Shown here piece after piece: positions 1 to 5,174 of a stretch of 5,174 nt of DNA (within the stretch, counting starts at the first letter, position 1; every line of letters begins with the position of its first letter). The notes under the pieces were generated by a model. It did not search any database. It was not told where the DNA came from and saw only the letters and a program-made list of their open reading frames with translations. Where the stretch lies: the NCBI GenBank assembly GCA_024278645.1, contig JAJRST010000097.1, positions 1 to 5,174 on the forward strand, given 5' to 3'. The DNA comes from a bacterium. Lineage in GTDB: Bacteria; Zhuqueibacterota; Zhuqueibacteria; Residuimicrobiales; Krinioviventaceae. Both the position numbers and the translations under genes were made by a program.

Positions 1-513
1 TACCTGGGGCTGGTTCACAGGCTGGATCGCCCGACGTCCGGCGTGATTGTTTTTGCCCGTACGTCAAAAGCTGCGGCGCGCCTGTCCGCACAGATGCGAA
101 ATCGTTCCATGCAAAAGAAATACCTGGCTCTTGTTGAAGGAAAACCGGCGCCGCACGGAGAGCTGGTCGATTTTATTCATCGGGTTGAAAAAACAAGCAC
201 GATAGCGTCGGATGAAAACGGCAAATATGCGAAATTAATTTTTAAGCGATTGGCTTTTAATGACGGTATTTCCCTTGTCGATATCGAACTGGTCACCGGC
301 CGTCGGCATCAGATCAGACTTCAATTTGCACACAGAGGCTTTCCGGTGTTAGGAGATAAAAAATATGGCTCGAGATATCTGTTTCACGAGCGAAATATTG
401 CGCTTCATTCTTATTCCTTGACGTTGATGCATCCTGTTCGACGACAGATGATGACATTTGAGGCAAGTCCCAATTATTTTTGGCAAAAATACATGGAAAC
501 AGGAGTCCATTAG
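1..513 (+). CDS. RluA-family RNA pseudouridine synthase, C-terminal part (5' end off window)
   Basis: This enzyme isomerises specific uridines in rRNA or tRNA to pseudouridine in the cytoplasm. The frame is open from base 1 and gives 170 visible residues. Residues 6-14 read HRLDRPTSG, the RluA-family signature, and Asp9 of the fragment is the expected catalytic aspartate. KKYLALVEG follows at about residues 39-47, and TGRRHQIR (residues 99-106) with the following GDKKYG are the conserved C-terminal core motifs. The catalytic domain is therefore nearly complete. What is missing is its first strands and any S4 RNA-binding domain, so I cannot tell the RluA, RluC, RluD or TruC subtype or the target uridine. 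The GTG at 43 is internal to the HRLD motif and is not the start. The TAG stop overlaps the galE start by one base, which suggests one operon. Family assignment is secure; the substrate is unknown. Confidence 0.93.
   Translation, partial: YLGLVHRLDRPTSGVIVFARTSKAAARLSAQMRNRSMQKKYLALVEGKPAPHGELVDFIHRVEKTSTIASDENGKYAKLIFKRLAFNDGISLVDIELVTGRRHQIRLQFAHRGFPVLGDKKYGSRYLFHERNIALHSYSLTLMHPVRRQMMTFEASPNYFWQKYMETGVH
501..505 (+). promoter_or_regulatory. Shine-Dalgarno sequence that fixes the galE start
   Basis: AGGAG lies seven bases before the GTG at 513-515. This is ideal spacing and selects that GTG over the upstream in-frame TTG at 480. The site lies inside the last codons of the pseudouridine synthase gene, so ribosomes finishing that gene at 513 can restart directly on galE. 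Confidence 0.8.
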
Positions 514-1526
514 TGAAGAATATTCTAGTGACAGGCGGCGCCGGTTATATCGGAAGTCACACCGTTGTTGAAATGTTAAATATGAATATGAACGTGGTTA
601 TCGTCGACAACCTGAGAAACAGTAAGGAAGAGGCGTTACGTCGAATAGAAAAAATTACCGGCATAAAGCCGACCTTTTATAAAGTCGATCTTTTGGATCG
701 TTCTGCGCTGGCATCTGTTTTCCGGGCGGAAAAGTTCGATGCTGTCGTCCATTTTGCCGGATTGAAAGCGGTCGGCGAATCCACGCAAATACCACTGAGC
801 TACTATCAAAACAATGTAACCGGCACGCTGAACCTCTGTGAACTGATGATAAAGCACAGCGTTAGAAATCTTGTATTTAGCTCTTCTGCAACGGTTTACG
901 GCGATCCGCACAAGACGCCCATTAAAGAGTCGTTCCCGCGATCCGCGACCAACCCTTACGGCAGAACTAAATTGATGATCGAGGAGATTCTGCAGGATTT
1001 ATACGATTCCGACAACGCATGGAACATTTCTCTGCTGCGCTATTTTAACCCGATCGGCGCTCATCCAAGCGGTATGATTGGCGAGGATCCGAACGATATT
1101 CCAAATAACCTTGTTCCTTTTATCTCTCAAGTCGCTATTGGGAAATTGAACAAGCTTGCTGTTTTCGGCGCCGACTACCCAACGCACGACGGCACGGGCG
1201 TCCGCGACTATATCCATGTCGTCGATTTGGCCAAAGGGCATATCAAAGCGCTGCAAAAACTGTCGGAAAATCCCGGCATACAGGCCTTTAATCTTGGCAC
1301 AGGGCGAGGCTATAGCGTGCTCGATATTGTGTCAACATTTGAGCGCGTCAACAAGGTCAAGATTCCCTACGAAACGGCAGGGAGGAGGCCGGGCGATATT
1401 GCCGTCTGCTATGCCGATGCCTCGAAAGCGGAAAAGGAGCTGGGTTGGCGCGCTGAGTTGCCGCTTGAGGACATGTGCGCCGATACCTGGCGATGGCAAT
1501 TGCAAAACCCGAATGGCTACGAATAA
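513..1526 (+). CDS. galE: UDP-glucose 4-epimerase GalE, probably also acting on UDP-GlcNAc
   Basis: GalE interconverts UDP-glucose and UDP-galactose with bound NAD+ (Leloir pathway and surface-sugar supply). It is an extended short-chain dehydrogenase of 337 residues; E. coli GalE has 338 and aligns almost without gaps. Visible motifs are the NAD-binding TGGAGYIGSH (residues 7-16), HFAGLKAVGES (80-90), SSSATVYGD (123-131) with catalytic Ser125, and Tyr149-x3-Lys153, the catalytic pair. LLRYFNPIGAHPSG (174-187), DGTGVRDYIHV (226-236) and Arg292 of RRPGD are substrate-binding blocks. Residue 299, tyrosine in E. coli, is cysteine here as in human GALE. From knowledge of the family, this predicts a wider pocket that also accepts UDP-N-acetylhexosamines. 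The GTG start is chosen from the AGGAG seven bases upstream; a TTG at 480 would add 11 residues unlike the family. The start overlaps the stop of the preceding gene. No other galactose gene is in view. Confidence 0.97.
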   Translation: MKNILVTGGAGYIGSHTVVEMLNMNMNVVIVDNLRNSKEEALRRIEKITGIKPTFYKVDLLDRSALASVFRAEKFDAVVHFAGLKAVGESTQIPLSYYQNNVTGTLNLCELMIKHSVRNLVFSSSATVYGDPHKTPIKESFPRSATNPYGRTKLMIEEILQDLYDSDNAWNISLLRYFNPIGAHPSGMIGEDPNDIPNNLVPFISQVAIGKLNKLAVFGADYPTHDGTGVRDYIHVVDLAKGHIKALQKLSENPGIQAFNLGTGRGYSVLDIVSTFERVNKVKIPYETAGRRPGDIAVCYADASKAEKELGWRAELPLEDMCADTWRWQLQNPNGYE

Positions 1527-1540
1527 TGTCGCAGAAGCTA

Positions 1541-1572
1541 TTTGATTTTAGGCATATATATTGCTATATTTC
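1541..1572 (+). promoter_or_regulatory. Putative promoter for the TPR gene
   Basis: In the short gap after galE, TTGATT (1542-1547) and TATATT (1565-1570) are 17 bases apart. They match the sigma-70 -35 box at four of six positions and the -10 box at five of six. The same bases also fit the Bacteroidota pattern: TTTG at 1541-1544, then 20 bases, then TATATTTC against TAnnTTTG. The predicted transcript would begin near 1577, only about 11 bases before ATG 1588. It is the most AT-rich stretch near the gene, so chance matches are possible. No clear terminator for galE is seen before it, so read-through from galE is also possible. Confidence 0.4.
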
Positions 1573-1587
1573 AATGATCTCGCTGGT

Positions 1588-1716
1588 ATGAACGAAAACC
1601 AAAAAGTAGAAAAAGCAAAAATGGTTCAAAATACGGAATTTACGATTCCACAGAATTTCAAGATTATTCGTGCAACTTTGAATCTTGATCTGTTCTTCAA
1701 GCACAACGGATTATAA
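1588..1716 (+). pseudogene. 5' fragment of the TPR gene, ended by an in-frame TAA
   Basis: ATG 1588 opens a 42-codon frame that ends at TAA 1714-1716. It is in the same frame as the large TPR reading frame, which is open from the codon right after this stop to 3018. The fragment starts with a lysine-rich, glutamine-containing stretch and continues with hydrophobic and charged residues that look like ordinary protein (FTIPQNFKIIRATLNLDLFF). After the stop the frame goes on as GQEKEIADDLLDIITHKYQG before the first TPR. I infer one gene of about 476 codons interrupted by one nonsense codon or one base error. No good Shine-Dalgarno sequence precedes ATG 1588; ATG 1621 in the same frame is an alternative start. 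I do not recognise the N-terminal segment. It could also be a short independent peptide, which I think less likely. Confidence 0.5.
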
Positions 1717-1800
1717 GGACAGGAAAAAGAGATTGCTGACGATCTGCTTGATATTATTACGCACAAATACCAGGGGGCGGGCCAGTTTTTCGATATTGAT

Positions 1801-3018
1801 TTGAACGGGCGCAGCGCCGTTATTTCATGGGGTACGCCAAAGGGATCAAAAGAGGCCGAGTCTCTAAACAAGCAGGCTTTTCAACTGGCCAAGCAGAAAA
1901 AGCTGGACGAGGCTATCGATCATTGGCGAAAAGCTATATATATCAATAACTTGGACCCTGATTATTTTTACAACCAGGGTTTGGCCTATTTCGAAACGCG
2001 CAATTTAAATAAAGCTTTGGACAGGTGCCACGAAGCGGTGAGAATTTGTCCCGTTTATTATCGGGCTTACTTTTTGCTTGGAAGCATTTACTCCAAAATG
2101 CGCAAATTTTATCAGGCCAAGGAATTTCTTGAACAGGGGCTGATACTACAGCCGGAGAATGTAACGGCATTGGTCAATCTCGGCGCTGTTTACAGTATTC
2201 TTAAAATGAGCGATGAGGCGATTCTGACTTTTGAGCGCGCTATTTTACTTTCGCCTCACGAGATCAAAGCTCATTTGGGATTGGGTAAAATCTACCTTGC
2301 ACGAAATGATTATGAAAACGCGAATCGCTGTTTCAAAATGGTCATTGGTCTAGATCCGGACGGAAAGCTCGGCAATATCGCCAAGAACTCGCTTATGGTG
2401 CAGCAGCCCGATATGTCGGCGTCCGATGTTGAGACGGTTGAGATCAATATCGTCAAAAGCGACGATCCGGACAAATTGTATTCAAATGGCTTCCAGGCTT
2501 ATCTGAACTGCAATTATAAAATGGCCGAGGCCTATTACAGTGAATATCTGAACATCAAAAAAGATGACGCAACCGTATGGGCCAACATTGCTATTTGCCA
2601 GCTTCGATTAGGAAAAAAGGACGCATCGACATCTTCAATCGAAAAAGCCATGCAACTGGCGCCGCGAAATGCACGGATTTTCAAGCAAGCGAGCATTATA
2701 TTTGATGCCTGCGAACTGCGGGAAAAGTCGGAAAAAGCGGCGCGTAAAGCCATCGAATTGGGGAAAAAGGACAGTGTTACTTTGACGCTTTTAGGAATCG
2801 CACAATTCGAGAACGGCGAAATTCAGGACAGCGTAAAAACGCTGCAGGACGCCATTAATCAGAACCCCAATAATCTTCGAGCCAGGTTTCATTTTGCCAA
2901 AGTCTTGAAAGCCCTGGGGCAACTGGATACAGCGAGGCAACATTTTGAAGAGATTCTTTGGACGCAGAGCCAAACGCCGCTCAAGGAAAAGGCGCGTGAT
3001 GAGCTGATAGGCATGTAA
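1801..3018 (+). CDS. TPR-repeat protein (ten TPR units), function unknown
   Basis: This is a soluble protein made almost wholly of tetratricopeptide repeats, helical hairpins that bind partner proteins. Numbering from TTG 1801 (405 residues), units of about 34 residues lie at 19-52, 53-85, 86-119, 120-153 and 154-187. A 37-residue acidic linker (188-224) follows, then 225-255, 256-289, 290-323, 324-357 and 358-391. The units show the usual pattern, with small residues at positions 8 and 20 and proline at the turn, for example LGAVYS...AILTFERAILLSP. No signal peptide, membrane segment or catalytic domain is seen, so it is probably a cytoplasmic scaffold. The start is doubtful: TTG 1801 has no well-placed Shine-Dalgarno, and the frame is open back to the TAA at 1714. 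The real gene probably began at 1588 and is interrupted. The 3' end faces leuS. Partner and pathway cannot be told from the sequence. Confidence 0.8.
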   Translation: MNGRSAVISWGTPKGSKEAESLNKQAFQLAKQKKLDEAIDHWRKAIYINNLDPDYFYNQGLAYFETRNLNKALDRCHEAVRICPVYYRAYFLLGSIYSKMRKFYQAKEFLEQGLILQPENVTALVNLGAVYSILKMSDEAILTFERAILLSPHEIKAHLGLGKIYLARNDYENANRCFKMVIGLDPDGKLGNIAKNSLMVQQPDMSASDVETVEINIVKSDDPDKLYSNGFQAYLNCNYKMAEAYYSEYLNIKKDDATVWANIAICQLRLGKKDASTSSIEKAMQLAPRNARIFKQASIIFDACELREKSEKAARKAIELGKKDSVTLTLLGIAQFENGEIQDSVKTLQDAINQNPNNLRARFHFAKVLKALGQLDTARQHFEEILWTQSQTPLKEKARDELIGM

Positions 3019-3082
3019 TTCTGATGCAAAAGCCACACCTGGATATACATAATATTAGTTATGTTAACTTGAACATATAATT

Positions 3083-3119
3083 TGAAAGCCGGGAACTCTC
3101 AACAAGCTCACGGCTTTCA
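3083..3119. terminator. Hairpin between convergent genes, possible two-way terminator
   Basis: TGAAAGCCG (3083-3091) pairs perfectly with CGGCTTTCA (3111-3119), giving a 9-bp stem around a 19-base loop. It sits 64 bases past the TPR stop and 77 bases past the leuS stop, where a shared terminator would be expected. On the + strand the T-run (3131-3135) comes only about 11 bases after the stem, and on the - strand the stem is followed by AAATTATATG. Neither is a canonical U-tract and the loop is large, so activity is uncertain. Confidence 0.35.
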
Positions 3120-3150
3120 TGCTTCCACCCTTTTTAATCGCCGCTCTCTG

Positions 3151-3214
3151 TTTTACCGCAAATACCTATCTTGTCTTGCCGCCGATACAGCCACCTTTAT
3201 TTTACGGCAAATAC
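3151..3214. repeat. Imperfect 15-bp direct repeat at the leuS 3' end
   Basis: TTTTACCGCAAATAC (3151-3165) and TTTTACGGCAAATAC (3200-3214) differ at one base and are 49 bases apart. The right copy is the last five sense codons of leuS (VFAVK on the - strand). The left copy lies just beyond the leuS stop and would spell the same pentapeptide, but in another reading frame. It may be a remnant of a small local duplication, or chance. Confidence 0.4.
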
Positions 3215-5174
3215 GACCAGTTTTTTCGGCACAACTATGGATTTTACGATGGTCTTGCCCTCGGTGTACTTGCTCACTTTCTCTTCCTGCAAAGCAGTTT
3301 TTATAATCTCTTCATCCGGCGTGTTGACTGAAACCCGGATCTGCCCGCGAATCTTGCCGTTGACCTGAACGCCGAGGTTCACCGTTTCCACCTGCAGCAT
3401 CGACTCTTCGTATGTCGGCCATCCCGAATCAAAAACGCTGTAATCATTGCCAAGCAACTGCCACAATTCCTCGCCCAGGTGCGGCGCAAACGGCGCCATC
3501 AGCTTGACGATCGTCGGCATGACCTCCTGCAAAAACCTGACATTTTGCTTTACCGCCGGAACGTCCTGCAGATAGAGATAACATTCGTTGACCAGCTCCA
3601 TGATTCGACTGATCGCCGTGTTGAAATGAAAGCGTTGCAGCGATTGCGTGCCGTGCTTGATGGCGTAATGCATCTGACGCTGCACTTTGGCAAACTTTTC
3701 GCTCTCATCGCCGGCAGGCTGATTTTCAAGAACCTGGTGGATCAAACGCCAGACGCGCTTTATAAAACGATAGATCCCGGAGATGCCGTCGTCGTTACAG
3801 TCGCCGCCGTCCTCATAAGATCCCATGAACATCATGTACATGCGAAAAGTGTCAGAACCGTATTTTGATACAAAGGCGTCGGGATTCACCACATTGCCGC
3901 GAGACTTTGACATTTTGGCGCCGGCGCTGGTTATCGTGCCCTGGTGGATCAAACGCTGGAAAGGCTCGTCAAAGTCGATTAAACCTAAATCCAACAATAC
4001 CTTAGTGATGAACCGTGCGTACAGCAAGTGCATGACCGCATGTTCGGCGCCGCCGACATATTGGTCCACGGGAAGCCATTTGTTGACAACGCCCGGGTCG
4101 AATGCCCTGTCGGAGAGATGCGGATTCGGATAGCGCAGAAAATACCAGGACGAGCAGACAAAAGTGTCCATGGTATCCACTTCTCTTTCCGCGGGGCCGC
4201 CGCACTTTGGACAGGTGGTGTTGACGAAATCCGGCGCCGTGGAGATCGGCGACACGCCTCTGCCGGAAAAATCCACCTTTTCCGGCAAAACCACGGGCAG
4301 TTGAGCGTCCGGGACAGCCACTTCACCGCATTTGTCGCAATAGACGATGGGAATCGGCGCACCCCAATATCGCTGGCGCGAGACAAGCCAGTCGCGAAGT
4401 TTGTAATTCACTTTTTTGCCGCCAATGCCTTTTTCCGCGAACCACTCAATAATGGCTTCTTTTCCTTTGTTGGAATCCATACCGTCAAACTGTGCGGAAT
4501 TGACCATAATCCCGGGCGCCGTATACGCTTGTTCAAGTTCTTCTTTAGATGGCTGGCCGGACTTGCTGATAACTTCCCTGATGGGCAAACCGTACTTTTT
4601 GGCAAACGCAAAATCGCGTTCGTCGTGCCCCGGCACGGCCATGACGGCGCCGGTGCCGTAGGTCACCAGAACATAGTCGGCAATCCAGATCGGCGCCTTT
4701 TCATTATTCACCGGGTTTATGCAATAGCTGCCGGTGAACACGCCGGTTTTTTCGCGTTCCGTGGACAGGCGGTCAATCTCTTTTGTTTTTCGGGTTTGCG
4801 CCACATAATCGCGCACTTTCTCCCTTTGCTCCGGCGTCGTCAGTGTGTCCACCAGGGGATGCTCGGGCGCCAAAACCATGTAAGTGACGCCAAAAGTCGT
4901 ATCCGGGCGCGTTGTGAAAACTTCAATGACCTCCTCCCTGCCCTCGACAGGAAATTTTATCGTGGCGCCAATGCTTTTGCCGATCCAGTTCTTTTGCATA
5001 AGAATGGTTTTTTCAGGCCATTCTATTTTCTCGTGTCCCTGCAAAAGCTTTTCGGCGTAATCGGTAATTTTAAAGAACCATTGCTTCAAATCCTTTTGCG
5101 AGACTTCGGTCTCGCAGCGTTCGCAGTGACCATCGACGACCTGTTCATTGGCGAGCACCGTCTGACAGGACGGA
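3197..5174 (-). CDS. leuS: Leucyl-tRNA synthetase, C-terminal 658 residues (5' end off window)
   Basis: LeuRS joins leucine to tRNA-Leu in the cytoplasm and hydrolyses mischarged products. It is a class Ia synthetase. The visible part begins with PSCQTVLANEQVVDG and CERC, the first zinc ribbon, so roughly 155-170 residues including HIGH are off the right edge. The CP1 editing domain shows TTRPDT (4898-4915) and GTGAVMAVPGHDERD (4613-4657), which carry the threonine-rich specificity site and the essential aspartate, so proofreading should be intact. KVNYKLRDWLVSRQRYWGAPIP follows as two adjoining blocks, then a second zinc site (CDKC at 4328-4339 and CPKC at 4202-4213), GGAEHAVMHLLY, and KMSKS (3902-3916). 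Little or no leucine-specific insert precedes KMSKS, as in B. subtilis. The anticodon-binding helices and the C-terminal VQVNGKIRGQI domain are complete. Cys replaces a Trp that E. coli and B. subtilis share, at 3797-3799. The GTG at 5156-5158 is internal and not the start. The gene is convergent with the TPR gene. Confidence 0.98.
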   Translation of the reverse strand, partial: PSCQTVLANEQVVDGHCERCETEVSQKDLKQWFFKITDYAEKLLQGHEKIEWPEKTILMQKNWIGKSIGATIKFPVEGREEVIEVFTTRPDTTFGVTYMVLAPEHPLVDTLTTPEQREKVRDYVAQTRKTKEIDRLSTEREKTGVFTGSYCINPVNNEKAPIWIADYVLVTYGTGAVMAVPGHDERDFAFAKKYGLPIREVISKSGQPSKEELEQAYTAPGIMVNSAQFDGMDSNKGKEAIIEWFAEKGIGGKKVNYKLRDWLVSRQRYWGAPIPIVYCDKCGEVAVPDAQLPVVLPEKVDFSGRGVSPISTAPDFVNTTCPKCGGPAEREVDTMDTFVCSSWYFLRYPNPHLSDRAFDPGVVNKWLPVDQYVGGAEHAVMHLLYARFITKVLLDLGLIDFDEPFQRLIHQGTITSAGAKMSKSRGNVVNPDAFVSKYGSDTFRMYMMFMGSYEDGGDCNDDGISGIYRFIKRVWRLIHQVLENQPAGDESEKFAKVQRQMHYAIKHGTQSLQRFHFNTAISRIMELVNECYLYLQDVPAVKQNVRFLQEVMPTIVKLMAPFAPHLGEELWQLLGNDYSVFDSGWPTYEESMLQVETVNLGVQVNGKIRGQIRVSVNTPDEEIIKTALQEEKVSKYTEGKTIVKSIVVPKKLVVFAVK

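Noticed and set aside
636..1256. Minus-strand open frames of 85-91 codons inside galE
   Set aside because: They lie antisense to an intact, well-conserved gene, have no recognisable motif, and are explained as shadows of galE codons.
1527..1587. Possible terminator or RNA element between galE and the TPR gene
   Set aside because: I found no stable stem with a T-run; the gap is short and AT-rich, and only the promoter-like boxes stand out.
1801..3018. TPR gene as part of a defence or secretion system
   Set aside because: No toxin, nuclease, protease, membrane or secretion gene is adjacent, and the neighbours are housekeeping genes, so context gives no support.
3060..3077. Small AT-rich inverted repeat (TATGTT with AACATA, 6-base loop)
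   Set aside because: Six weak base pairs in AT-rich spacer DNA are expected by chance, and no U-tract follows.
3064..3120. Tiny minus-strand frame of 18 codons preceded by a GGGTGG sequence
   Set aside because: It lies over the hairpin stem, is very short, and has no feature beyond a chance purine-rich leader.
3082..3368. Plus-strand frames of 65-74 codons over the leuS 3' end
   Set aside because: Three overlapping frames compete over the same bases and none has a family motif. Most of the region is antisense to leuS, and the 3082 frame begins in the hairpin.
3479..4133. Plus-strand open frames of 102-129 codons opposite leuS
   Set aside because: The leuS frame on the other strand carries all family motifs through this stretch. 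These frames have biased, unprotein-like composition and are antisense shadows.

Overview
This window of about 5.2 kb is bacterial chromosomal DNA with ordinary housekeeping content. It holds four protein genes and no RNA gene, CRISPR array, insertion sequence or phage gene that I can support. The bases are roughly half G+C. One start (galE) has a clear Shine-Dalgarno sequence. The host cannot be named from the sequence. The style of LeuS and the large TPR protein would fit an uncultured lineage of the Fibrobacterota/Calditrichota/candidate-phylum kind, but that is a low-confidence guess.

Layout. Positions 1-513 (+) are the 3' part of an RluA-family RNA pseudouridine synthase gene whose start lies off the left edge. 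Its TAG stop shares one base with the GTG start of galE (513-1526, +), a complete UDP-glucose 4-epimerase of 337 residues. These two genes look co-transcribed and translationally coupled. A 61-base gap carrying a promoter-like sequence leads to a TPR-repeat protein gene. That reading frame opens at ATG 1588 and is cut by an in-frame TAA at 1714-1716. It then stays open to 3018 and encodes ten TPR units. A 178-base spacer (3019-3196) with a hairpin and a short direct repeat separates it from leuS, which is convergent (3197-5174, -). The N-terminal part of leuS, including the HIGH motif, lies off the right edge.

How the genes work together. RluA-type synthases modify rRNA or tRNA, and LeuRS charges tRNA-Leu, so both serve translation. 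GalE makes UDP-galactose, and probably UDP-GalNAc as well, for cell-surface sugars. The TPR protein is a scaffold of unknown role. Nothing suggests that the four form one dedicated system, and I did not find an undescribed system here. The points most worth a second look are the stop codon inside the TPR gene, a cysteine at the GalE specificity position, the surplus of the palindrome GGCGCC, and two unusual residues near the LeuS KMSKS loop.
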